Below, piece after piece: positions 1-8,945 of a DNA stretch of 64,000 bases. The stretch comes from Diploptera punctata (Eukaryota > Arthropoda > Insecta > Blattodea > Blaberidae). The notes under the pieces were generated by a model. That model worked only from the letters and a program-made list of their open reading frames with translations, was not told the origin of the DNA and made no database searches. How positions within the stretch are numbered: position 1 is the first letter of the stretch; each line of letters starts with the position of its first letter. The stretch lies in contig JASPKZ010007250.1 of the NCBI GenBank assembly GCA_030220185.1, positions 3,359,501-3,423,500 of the forward strand, written 5' to 3'. The position numbers were made by a program, and so were the translations under genes.

Positions 1-418
1 TGTGTAAAATGAGGTTAGGTGAATGTAATGACGTCATTGTTTCCTTAGCAACGATTATGGCACGCGTGGCATAATTAGCCGCTTCAACATGATTTTGGAT
101 ATGGGTCAATTCAATGCTAACTGGCGTAAAAAAATGCAACAAAATAAAATCACACTTCAAGAATTTTAGCTTTCTGATAGTACGACACTACTTTTTCTTT
201 TCAATACATTTATACACAGGTTTCAATCTCTGTAATAAAACATATGGACTTTCTATCTCTCATAAACTATACTTAAAAAGTTCGGTTTTATATACGTAAC
301 TGACATAACTGTAGAATGACATTACGTTTTATAGAGAGAGGGTAAAAATGATAATCTCTGTGTATTTTTCAATTTCATTTTACCAAGCAATTATGAATGT
401 TGGGTATACCGGTATATA
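1..418. other. no gene recognised
   Basis: AT-rich sequence with short open frames only. No recognisable repeat or gene was seen. It ends at the TA dinucleotide (417-418) used by the next element. Confidence 0.5.
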
Positions 419-1289
419 CAGGGTGTTTCATAAACTTATATGGTTGAAAGTACACGATAATAGAAGCAACAATGTCCCAATAAACATGGGTCCGCAAACG
501 AGCCGTTTGCGAGATAATTACGAATGTATGGTTACAAGCCACCACTGACATTGTTTGTAACATCGTACTAGGTGATTATCTCATTGGGCCACACATTCTT
601 CCACGAAAATTTAATGGACGGAGGTACATTAGGTTTCTGCGGCGTCATCTTCCAGGATTGCTTGAGGATGTTTCTCTTCAGCAACGTCGGAGTTTGTGGT
701 ACATGCATAATGGAGCTCCGGCACATTTTGCTGCTGCTGTGAGACGGCATCTAATGCGCAGATACGGCCGAAGATGGATAGGTCGAGGCGGATCTGTACC
801 TTGGCCTCCAAGATCACCTGATCTAAATCCTTTGGATTTTTATGTCTGGGGTCATCTCAAAGGCGAAGTGTACACCCGTTAACACGATTGAAGAACTGGA
901 GCAGAGAGTTGTACATGCTTGTCAAAAATTCAGAAATGATCCAGGGGTTTTCGAAAGAATTCGACATTCATTGCAGAGACGAGCTCAGTATTGCACCCAG
1001 ATGCAAGGAAGACACTTTAACATCTCCTTTAACAGGTAACCCATAAGTGAAGTGAACTGTGAAATGTGAACTAAATGAGATGAAAAATTAATAGTAAAGT
1101 CTAAATTCAAATAAATTTCTACTAACTAGGACGATGTTTACAATGAAGTCAGTGGCGGCTTGTAACCATACATTCGTAATTATCTCGCAAACGGTCGTTT
1201 GTGGACCCATGTTTGTTGGGACATTGTTGCTTCTATTATCGTGTACTTTCAACCACTTAAGTTTGCGCCATCATTTACGAAACACCCTG
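419..1289 (+). mobile_element. mariner-like DNA transposon, internally deleted, with long TIRs
   Basis: The element begins CAGGGTGTTTCATAAAC and ends in the reverse complement of CAGGGTGTTTCGTAAAT, flanked by TA on both sides (417-418 and 1290-1291), the duplication expected for the Tc1/mariner superfamily. The inverted repeats are unusually long, about 150 bp (419-572 and about 1124-1289), and still closely match. Between them lies only the C-terminal part of a transposase, so the copy is non-autonomous. At 871 bp it is shorter than the 1.2-1.3 kb relatives at 8.9 and 35.6 kb. Confidence 0.9.
571..1039 (+). pseudogene. DD41D mariner-like transposase, C-terminal remnant
   Basis: The reading frame from 571 gives GDYLIGPHILPRKFNGRRY, then the region around the second and third catalytic residues (HNGAPAHF, and PPRSPDLNPLDFYVWGHLK). 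The spacing between the second and third acidic positions is 41 residues, as in DD41D (rosa-like) transposases. The second aspartate is changed to asparagine (HNGAPAHF; relatives at 9.3 and 36.5 kb have QDGAPPH). The N-terminal DNA-binding domain and first aspartate are missing. A one-base deletion near 876 ends the frame, and the C-terminus (NTIEELEQRVVHACQ) continues in another frame from 842. The enzyme cannot be active. Confidence 0.88.
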
Positions 1290-1291
1290 TA

Positions 1292-1313
1292 TGTATGTAT
1301 GTATATATATATA

Positions 1314-1344
<31 letters not shown>

Positions 1345-1345
1345 A
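1292..1345. repeat. TGTA/TA microsatellite
   Basis: A run of GTAT and then TA dinucleotides directly abuts the mariner right end, so the element inserted in or beside a TA-rich repeat. Confidence 0.9.
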
Positions 1346-1489
1346 TGAACCACATTCCGTTAAGAAATGTCATTTATTACGAGTAAAATGATAGCAAATA
1401 AATGAATTGAAATATCCATATAATAATTTGTAAATGCGCCAGTGATGAGTTAAAACATATAGACACACAATGTATTAACAACAATACTG

Positions 1490-1722
1490 CCCAATTAGGA
1501 ATTAAACACAACAATAGAGAAATACAGAACACACTGGAAAGAACACTTGGCAAGGATGACTGGGAATAGAATACCAAAAGCAGCATACAGCTATTCACCA
1601 CGAGGAAGAAGAAGTTTGGGAACAGCAAAGAAAAGATGGAAAGAGCAGCAATTTGGAGCCGGAACAGGCTAGTAAATAAGACTAAACCGTGAACAAGAAG
1701 AAGAAGAAGAAGAAGAAGAAAA
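1490..1722 (+). mobile_element. LINE family B (RTE-type) 3' fragment
   Basis: It matches the 3' end of the family B copies at 27.3-27.6, 58.7-58.9 and 38.6 kb. Translation resembles the C-terminus of RTE reverse transcriptases (NTTIEKYRT..WKEHLARM..NRIPKAAYSYSPRGRRS). It ends GGAGCCGGAACAGGCTAG, then CCTAAACCGTGA-like sequence and a (GAA)n tail at 1696-1720. It is 5'-truncated and has frame damage. Confidence 0.85.
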
Positions 1723-2143
1723 AACTGCCAAATTAGTATTTATAATTTTTTGGAGCATTAAAATCCTTATATCTCAGAAAGAACAATATGTGGCTTATCA
1801 TGTTGTTGCCCTAAGCCCTTCATATATATTTAGGAGGAGTTACAAGGCACATGTTTAGAATTTTATAGTAGCATCTACTGAGTTCCATCGTTTTTTATTG
1901 AAAATTGCGGCCTTTAGAGCGATTTTTAAATTTTAGTTTCAGGTAATCTTCTACACCTAAATACCCGATTTTGCTGGTTAACGAAATCGACCTTACCTTT
2001 TTTTAATTGATTGCTATATGCCAATTTTGATTTTGATAAAACAAACACATACATTTTTTCCTGTTCGTTTTCAGCGTTACTAGAAATATTGTAGAAGATT
2101 TATAAAAAATTAAAAGATATATTTTCATGAAAACAATCTCAGC
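1723..2143. other. no gene; dispersed repeat trace
   Basis: AT-rich. About 1905-1990 (GAGCGATTTTTAAATTTTAG and following) resembles 45305-45375, so a low-copy dispersed repeat is likely. No coding potential was seen. Confidence 0.4.
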
Positions 2144-2145
2144 AG

Positions 2146-2313
2146 GTCCACCGCTGTGGTTTCGAGGTGGCGTGCTGCTTTGTCAAGCAGCGGATCCGGG
2201 TTCAATTCCCGGTCGGGATAGGATTCCAGGGTGATGTTTTCTTCGGAGTTTTTCCTCACCTGTAAGTCAAAGGGCTTAGGACCCAAATGATGCCAGAAAG
2301 TCATCAGGCCATT

Positions 2314-2344
<31 letters not shown>

Positions 2345-2465
2345 CCATCATTAACCTGAGTGGAAAGCAATGGGAAGCTACCACACCTATAATTCCATAG
2401 TGAAACTGCAAAACATAGCATGGAAATGCTATGATTGCAATAAAAGACCTGCCCATGGGCAAAGC
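2146..2465 (+). mobile_element. SINE-1, type A 3' end
   Basis: The tRNA-like head has an A-box region (GTGGTTTCGAGGTGGCGTGC) and a B box (GGGTTCAATTCCC). It is followed by the family's body (TTTTTCCTCACCTGTAAG), a CAT repeat at about 2310-2349 and the type A module (GTGGAAAGCAATGGGAAGC through GACCTGCCC). Other type A copies are at 30.2, 44.4 and 47.4 kb. Confidence 0.85.
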
Positions 2466-2768
2466 ACTATAAAAATAGAAAAACTTCAATAGCTTCATTG
2501 GGAATTTGCTGAAAACAGTGTAATATATGAATGCTCTTTGTTGAAGGGTGAAGAATGTCAATTCAGAAGAGGGATGCTAGGATAACTGGAATGTATTTCG
2601 CGTGTTTTTGAGAGAACTAATCAACTACACGTGTTAACAATCCGCATAACAACGAGTGAAGTTCACTGAATCCAATAATGAGCCGCCAGATAAACAGCTG
2701 TTTTCATACATGTGGCCATTGTTCTTCATGGGCATACAAAGGCATATCTACCAACACTAACTATTCCT
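2466..2768. other. no gene recognised
   Basis: Unassigned AT-rich sequence between a SINE and a LINE target duplication. Nothing supportable was seen. Confidence 0.4.
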
Positions 2769-2783
2769 GCATTATACGATTAC

Positions 2784-3696
2784 TTACTTACTTACTTACT
2801 CACTGGCACTATCGAACCCGTAGGTTCATGGCCGCGCGGACATAAGCTCTCCATACATCCCTATCCTGAGCTAATCCTTTCCAATCATTCCCTGTATAAT
2901 TTACTTCCCTCAAATCATAGTTAATGTTATTCTCCCACCTCTTTCTTGGTCTACCAACTGGGCGTTTTCCCTCTGGTTTTCCTACAAGAAGCTTCCATGC
3001 AACTCTTTCATTCCCCATACGTGCAACATGTCCTGCCCATCGCAGTCTACGAGACTTAACTGTTCTTATTATATCTGGCTTCCTATAAAGAGCATGTAGT
3101 TCATCCATTCACCTGTCTGTTCATCTCTCTTTGGTCCAAAAATTTTCCTAAGTACTTTATTCTCAAATACCTGTAATCTCCTTTCCTCCCTTAAGTAAGA
3201 GTCCATGTTTCGCACCCATATAATATAACTGGTAGAATAATAGTTTTATATATTTTCAGTTTAACGTTTTTTGAAAGGAGTTGGGACATCAAGAGTCTCT
3301 GCAATGCATAATAGCACGCATTTCCAGAATTGAGTCTATGTTTAATTTCTTTGTGCATCTCATTCCTATTTGTGATTATTGTTCCTAGGTATTTGAATTC
3401 AGCCACTTCCTCAAAATTTCCCTCATTTGTCATTAGCTGTCCATTTCCATTATATAATGTATTTCTACGTGTGACCATATATTTAGTTTTATTGATATTT
3501 ACTTCCAGTCCTAATTTCTTAGCGTTACTCAATAGTGTGTGCGTATTGTCCTTTAGTATCTCCTCACTATCGGCCAACAATACTACATCATCAGCATAAA
3601 CTAACAGTTTATTAATACCATTCAGTTGTAAGCCTTCCTCATTCTCTAAAGATTTAATGGCATGCTCCAGTACAAAATTAAATAGTAGAGGAGATA
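2784..3696 (-). mobile_element. LINE family A, 5'-truncated, with 15-bp target duplication
   Basis: The reverse strand encodes a reverse-transcriptase C-terminal half, and its 3' end carries a TAAG tail (read as CTTACTTACTTACTTACT at the low-coordinate side). The flanks repeat GCATTATACGATTAC exactly at 2769-2783 and 3697-3711, a 15-bp target-site duplication. This fixes both boundaries and shows insertion by target-primed reverse transcription. The 913-bp copy is the best-dated family A insertion in the window. Confidence 0.92.
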
Positions 3697-3700
3697 GCAT
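2809..3700 (-). pseudogene. reverse transcriptase of LINE family A (C-terminal part)
   Basis: The frame at 3191-3700 contains SPLLFNFVLEHAIK, then the catalytic motif YADDVVLLAD, then KYLGTIITN and LPVILYGCETWTLT (thumb and linker). After a shift near 3190-3110 the frame at 2809-3108 continues with RTVKSRRLRWAGHVARMGNE and GRPRKRWENNINYDLREV to the natural end. Endonuclease and N-terminal RT motifs are absent because of 5' truncation. The C-terminal tryptophan/GRP..RW pattern is typical of RTE-like elements. Start codons here are fortuitous. Confidence 0.85.
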
Positions 3701-3772
3701 TATACGATTACACTATTATAAATTCCATGTTAATAAATTAATTAAATGTTTTCTTTGAGGTATAAAACTTAC

Positions 3773-3992
3773 AAGACCAAAGAGAGATGAACAGGCAGAT
3801 GAATGGAGAAGACTACTTAATGGTTGAACTACATGGTCTTTATACGAAACCAGACATAATAAGAACAGTTTAGTCTCGTAGACTGCGAAGGGCAGGACAT
3901 ATGGCACGAATGGGGATTGAAAGACGTGCATGGAAGCTTCTTGTAGGAAAACCAGAGGGAAAACGCCCAGTTGGTAGACCGAGAATACTACA
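3773..3992 (+). mobile_element. LINE family A fragment, opposite orientation
   Basis: It matches the family A C-terminal region (DEQADEWRRL..., RRAGHMARMGIERRAWKLL, GKRPVGRPRI). There is an in-frame TAG in the RTV-SRR segment. Both ends are truncated, with no TAAG tail. Confidence 0.8.
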
Positions 3993-4041
3993 TCTCCCCC
4001 TAAACATTTTATGTACCTATATTGGCCACATTTTCAGATAT

Positions 4042-4510
4042 AATAAATAATAGTTTTAAAAAACTAAAAGAACACGCTTTATTAGAAAACTAAAAAATGA
4101 AAAATAATTTTAATTTCCAATACGCTTGGGATAAAATAAAGTGGTCAACAAAAAAATCGTCTCCAACACATATAGAATAAAATTAGAGTTATCAACAAAA
4201 AGAAAATAATTTTACCATCAAAAGCGTGGGGTGCTCTATATCAATTAATATATTTGATAATAAACAGATATTGGTAAAAGTAAGCTCTCTAAGAAGAAAT
4301 TGTAAAAATCATAAAAATCACCCCACGCTTTTGATGGTAAAATTATTTTCTTTTTGTTGATAACTCTAATTTTATTCTATATGTGTTGGAGATGATTTTT
4401 TTGTTGACCACTTTATTTTATCCCAAGCGTATTGGAAATTAAAATTATTTTTCATTTTTTAGTTTTCTAATAAAGCGTGTTCTTTTAGTTTTTTAAAACT
4501 ATTATTTATT
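4042..4510. repeat. near-perfect 192-bp inverted repeat (palindrome)
   Basis: Arms 4042-4233 and 4319-4510 are both 192 bp and complementary at all but one position that I could find (G4159 against T4393). The spacer is 85 bp (4234-4318). The arms are AT-rich, without coding frames, and contain AAAGCGTG motifs. No terminal target duplication was recognised. It could be a foldback-type element or a template-switch hairpin. Confidence 0.93.
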
Positions 4511-4627
4511 TTTTATTTTTTAGTTTTAATATTTTACAGAATAAGATAAAAATGTAAATATCTTTAAATTCGATACTATTGTAGTATGAGCTAAAAGTAA
4601 TACTCTTCTATAAAAAAAAAACCTCCC

Positions 4628-4724
4628 AGCCGGATTTGAACCAGCGACGTATGGATTACTGAAATTATATACCACTAAGAGTTCACTGCTCTACCAACTG
4701 AGCTCTTACAACGATTGACTAAAA
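4628..4724 (-). other. tRNA-like sequence (SINE head or tRNA pseudogene)
   Basis: On the reverse strand GAGCTCAGTTGGTAGAGC forms a D arm and A box, and GCTGGTTCAAATCCGGC forms a T arm with B box. The acceptor strands do not pair and the anticodon region is too long. It is therefore not a functional tRNA. A T-run follows at the 3' side on this strand. Confidence 0.65.
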
Positions 4725-4760
4725 ACTCGACAAGTCCGCAACCTATTATACCAGTTTTCA

Positions 4761-5250
4761 TTTTTTTGATTTTCGGATGATTCTGGCCAGGATTTTGGAA
4801 ACAAAATATGAAATTATTGTATTGTCACGGGTCCTCTACACGTATACAAAGTTTCAAGTCGATCCAATGTTTCTAAGTGGGTGAAAATCGCGTTGAAAGA
4901 TTCCGTTACATTGATACAAAAACACTTTTTTTGATTTTCTGATGATTATGGCCAGGATTTTAGAAAATAAATATGAAATTATTGTATTGTCACGGGTCCT
5001 CTACAAGTATACAAAGTTTCAAGTCGATCCAATGTTTCTAAGTGGGTGAAAATCGCGTTGAAAGATTCCGTTACATTGATACAAAAACACTTTTTTTGAT
5101 TTTCTGATGATTATGGCCAGGATTTTAGAAAATAAATATGAAATTATTGTATTGTCACGGGTCCTCTACAAGTATACAAAATTTCAAGTCGATTCAATTA
5201 TTTTAAGTGGGTGAAAATCGCGTTGAAAGATTCCGTTACATAGATAGATA
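4761..5250. repeat. tandem repeat, three units of 165 bp
   Basis: Units start at 4761, 4926 and 5091, each opening with a T-run and GATTTTC, and running through GGCCAGGATTTT, TGTCACGGGTCCTCTACA and AAATCGCGTTGAAAGATTCC. Units 2 and 3 are nearly identical; unit 1 has more changes. The third ends in GATA repeats (5241-5256), then AGGTCAAGCTAATATAAAGC. It may be the expanded body of the tRNA-like element beside it. Confidence 0.88.
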
Positions 5251-5334
5251 GATACAGGTCAAGCTAATATAAAGCGTGTAAAAAAAGGTTAAACTAAAAA
5301 TATATAAAATTGTGATATTTCAAGTTATATGGAC

Positions 5335-5485
5335 GAGAAACATGATTTTTACTTTAAAAGAGGAGAAAATATTACCAGTATTTGAGAATAAACTAATTAG
5401 GAAAATGTTATCTTTATGAGAAACCATAACAAAAACGGTAGTTACGTTTCATAGTCTCCGATAGCAGGACATGTGAAACAAAATA
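5335..5485 (+). mobile_element. LINE family A, strongly decayed fragment
   Basis: CATGATTTTTACTTTAAAAG and GTATTTGAGAATAAACTA resemble the family A segment coding for ETWTLTLREERRL..FENKVLRK. Many substitutions and stops are present. Confidence 0.6.
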
Positions 5486-6111
5486 TATAATGAATTGTAA
5501 TGAATGAAAAAGTTGTACGAAAACTTAAAGAAAATAAAAATATATCCTCAACTCGTGTCCTTCTCAGGGTCGAGTCAAACGATGAGGTGAGATGAAGTCC
5601 CTATATTTATAGGCAAGGAAATTACCTTAGTTGGTTAGGAAATTAGGTATACTACACATAGAACCATTGCGTCTGTATTCTGTTCACTCTAGTATGCACC
5701 GCAGCTGCGCACTAGGCTGCGTTGCTGTCTTGCGCCGTCACATCGCATGCATACTCCGATTTCAGTTAACTTGTGCTCACTACAGAGCACTACAATGCCA
5801 ACCTAGGCACTTTCCCTGTTTTTATTAGGATAATAGTTCAGGTCGACCACGGCTGACGCACCGTCACAGGGACTCTTAAACGAAATGGATCAGATGAAAT
5901 GATGGCATGAATTTTGTAGCATAGGAAAATGTGAGAAACCCTGAGAAAACCCTGCGCAAGCTCTGCTTCGTTACGAAACCTACATGGAGTGACCGAGACA
6001 TGGTCTAGAGATCCCAGTTGTGAGAGGCGAGCGGAGCAACTGCAATAGAAATATCAATAAAATTCCATTCCATCCACACTTTTCTATTAAATATCATGTC
6101 CTATATAATAA
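5486..6111. other. no gene recognised
   Basis: The base composition is more mixed than in the neighbours (for example CCGCAGCTGCGCACTAGGCTGCG near 5700), with open frames below 70 codons. I recognise no gene or repeat. Confidence 0.4.
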
Positions 6112-6655
6112 ATAACTAACTCATGGGCACTATCGAACACGTAGGTTCATGGCCGCGCGGACATAAGCTCTCCATACATCCCTATCTTGAGCTAATGTTT
6201 TCCAATCATTCCCTGTATAATCTACTTCCCTCAAATCATAGTTAATGTTATTCTTCCATCTCATTCTTGATCTACCAACTGGGCGTTTTCCCTCTGGTTT
6301 TCCTACAAGACGCTTCCATGCACGCCTTTCATTCCCCATTCGTGCCAAATGTCCTGCCCATCGTAATCTACGAGACTTAACTGTTCTTATTATATTTGGC
6401 TTCCTATAAAGGTCATCAAGTTCACTGTTATGTAATCTTCTCCATTCACCTGTCTGTTCATTTCTCTTTAATCCAAACATTTTCCTAACAACTTTGTTCT
6501 CAAATACTAGTAATCTCCTTTCCTCCTTAAAATAATAGTCCATGTTTCGCATCCATATAATATAACTGGTAGAATAATAGTTTTATATTTTTCAATTTTA
6601 TGTTTTTTTTGGAAGGAGATGTGACGTCAGGAGTCCCTGTAATGCATAATGCAAC
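6112..6655 (-). mobile_element. LINE family A 3' fragment
   Basis: The reverse-strand frame 6130-6552 reads RNMDYYFKEERRL, FENKVVRKMFGLKRNEQTGE, RRLRWAGHLARMGNERRAW and GRSRMRWKNNINYDLREVDY to the family end RAAMNLRVR. This 140-residue stretch has no stop. The tail is degraded (TAACTAACTCA). It is 5'-truncated near 6655. Confidence 0.88.
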
Positions 6656-6819
6656 AAAATAGTTAATTAAAATCCCGACATAATGAATAATAAAATACAC
6701 AGAACGAATAACAAACAGTTATTCCTGTAGAAAAGTAAAAAAAAAAAAAAAAGTTAAAAATTAAGCAACTTAATGAAACCATCTCTAAAATTAAATCCCT
6801 ATGGAAATTTAATGTAAAA

Positions 6820-6962
6820 AATCAGAGGGAAAGAGCCCAACTGGTAGACCAAGAGTGATTGGAAGGAAGTGAATAATACAGGAAATGATTGGAAAATACG
6901 GTATTAGCTCATGATAGAGATGCATGATGTCCGCTCGATTATGAATCCTCGTATTTAATAGT
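6820..6962 (+). mobile_element. LINE family A, decayed 3' fragment
   Basis: AGAGGGAAAGAGCCCAACTG onward matches the GKRPVGRPR..EVNNTGNDWK region with multiple deletions. It is followed by a degenerate end near TATTTAATAG. Confidence 0.65.
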
Positions 6963-7394
6963 ATCTTGGAGTTACTTTGTTTTTTACCCTGAACTTCAAA
7001 ATAAAAACTCCTTGTATAAAGTAAAGAATAGAGATCATGTTCAGAATTAAAATCGCAGTTTATCTTTGCCCCGAGCTTTAAGTTAAGGATGAAAAATTGA
7101 AAACAAACACTTAAATATTAATACTCTTCTCTCGGTGAGTTTTTTAAAGCTCTTTTTTAATGAAAACAAAAATCGATACACATAAATATGTATCCTCTTT
7201 ACTGTGGAAGAATGGTCTAAAGCATCATGCCTTAGCGCAAAGTTACAGAACATACACTCGTTTGAATTCCCATGGAGGAAAAAATTTGTTATGAAATTTC
7301 GGCCAGTTTATCGGCATAGCAGTTCCGCGCCTTAGCCGACCGATTTAAGGCATTATTCCTTGGTATTTACACACAATGTAAATGACAGTGTAAA
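6963..7394. other. no gene; possible SINE-like head
   Basis: Mostly unassigned. At 7200-7275, TGGTCTAAAGCATC and GTTTGAATTCC are spaced like pol III A and B boxes, so a degenerate tRNA-derived SINE is possible. Confidence 0.35.
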
Positions 7395-7975
7395 TGCTGC
7401 GATAAGAGCCCTAAGCGACATTAAGTCAATAAGCAGACTCTCACCAGAAACAGCCCTACAACTTTTTGAAGACAAAGTTGATCCCATTGCAACATATGGG
7501 TTAGAGAATATATGAGTCCATTTAAAGAAAAAGAACCAAAAAAATTAGAGAAACTAAAAGCCACATACCTAAAAAAGGGTGCTCTGTCTCTTCAAACACA
7601 CCCTCGCGACTTGTATATCAGCTAGCCAGAGAGCCCTTCTACATAGAAGAGCTGAGACTGAAATTTATACTACCAGTGACACCAGCTTACCAGGACATCC
7701 TGCAAGAACTCCACGAGAAAAAACGCGAGATATGGAAAGAATTCTACATTACTGACGCCATGACAACCACGAATGGACTCAGGGAGGATATGAATTGCGC
7801 CACACAGTGACCAGACTCGCTGTGCATGGATTTCACCACAAGCTGTGCAACCACTAGAGATTCCACGAGCCCAGACTGCGTGTGTGCAAGATGTCGCGAA
7901 CAGTGCGAGAGATATCATGTGGTGAACTGTAGGATGAGATCAGAATCGTTGTTGAAACTCTGCAGTGACTGAGAA
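7395..7975 (+). pseudogene. LINE C-terminal fragment with cysteine/histidine knuckle
   Basis: This belongs to a LINE unlike families A-F. Split across frames are ALSDIKSISRLSPETALQLF, then KLKATYLKKGALSL, REPFYIEELRLKFILPV and EKKREIWKEFYITDAM. The closing motif is DCVCARCREQCERYHVVNC, a Cys/His cluster like those ending several LINE ORFs. There is a TGA in IWV and further frameshifts. The product would bind nucleic acid during retrotransposition. Its clade cannot be told from this piece. Confidence 0.7.
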
Positions 7976-8009
7976 CAATCTTATTTGCAAGTTGTGCGCA
8001 TTTTATATT

Positions 8010-8245
8010 TTATTATAAGTAGCGGCTCCAGGTTAAGGAAACCAACTATAATGGCTGAAGGACTGGGCATGCTGACTTGTTGCCCATAGGCCCACTGGCC
8101 AGTTGATCGTTCATTTTTGGAAATGACAAGTGGACGTGAAACCAGCAGCTGGATAGTAGGGCAAGGGCCTTCTACGCCTGTCGCATCATGGAGCTGGATT
8201 TATCGGGTACAGCGTCGCGTCGTGAAGAATTTGAAAACCTGGGAT
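8010..8245 (+). mobile_element. SINE-3 tail / LINE 3'UTR
   Basis: TAAGTAGCGGCTCCAGG to GCCTTCTACGCCTGTCGC matches, in sense, the 3' two thirds of SINE-3 (copy at 39.7-40.0 kb, reverse strand). The tRNA head is absent. It follows the LINE stop at about 7970 by some 40 bp without a visible boundary. Confidence 0.7.
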
Positions 8246-8249
8246 AAGT

Positions 8250-8440
8250 AGTAGTTCCACGTGGAGAAATCCAGCTAGGCCTACATCTGCTGGGAAATCC
8301 GATATGGTAACAGTAATTATTCATCCTTATACTAGCTGGATTATTCTATTTACCTGGTGGGATACATGTGGATTTTGAGGGCAGCAGGCGGCTTTGCGAC
8401 CAAGGGCCTTCTAGGCCTTTTTTTAGTATGGAGTTTAGTA
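8250..8440 (+). mobile_element. SINE-3-like degenerate partial copy
   Basis: A weaker repeat of the SINE-3 3' segment (CTAGCTGGATT, GGATTTTGAGGGCAGCAGG, AAGGGCCTTCTAGGCC), lying directly after the preceding copy. Confidence 0.5.
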
Positions 8441-8519
8441 TTCTATATATAATTTGTCCTACTATTTTTTGTTGTTGTCAATGTTTAACATCTACATGTG
8501 AAACGAGGTCATTAAGATT

Positions 8520-8825
8520 GAAAAGTCTATTAAGTTCATGCGCAGAACAGCGGGTTACACCAGATGGGATCGGAAAAGGAACACCGATACCTTAAAAGAA
8601 TTGAAGACTACACCAATTTTGGAATATATTAAACAGTACCAACTAAATTGGAAACACCATCTTGAAAGAATGAGTTCAAATCGGATCCCCAAAGCTGTTT
8701 ATAATTATATACCAAGAGGACGAAGATCACTGGGCCGTCCTATGAAACGCTGGAGGGAAAATTTTCTATAGGATCGTAACAGGCCTTGGTCTAATACTTG
8801 GAAGGAAGAAGAAGAAGAAGAAGTC
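8520..8825 (+). mobile_element. LINE family D 3' fragment with GAA tail
   Basis: Frame 8538-8771 reads MRRTAGYTRWDRKRNTDTLK, then YQLNWKHHLERMSSNRIPKA and GRRSLGRPMKRWRENF, then a stop. The 3'UTR is short (GATCGTAACAGGCCTTGG), followed by (GAA)n at 8808-8823. It is the C-terminus of an RTE-like LINE. Near-identical segments occur at 32.8-33.1 kb (reverse) and 49.0-49.3 kb. Confidence 0.87.
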
Positions 8826-8945
8826 TATTAAGTAGTGGAACATTTATTAGCCAAGAGAGCGCTGCCATAGGAGCACCGAAACTGTCCTCAATCAACATTT
8901 GTGCGCAACTTTGCATCCCTCCTCTGGACTTCAGTTATAGAAGTA

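Noticed and set aside
2125..2421. 98-codon reverse-strand frame with poly-Asp
   Set aside because: Translation of a SINE-1 copy and its CAT repeat.
4628..4724. functional tRNA gene on the reverse strand
   Set aside because: D and T arms are good but the acceptor strands do not pair and the anticodon region is too long.
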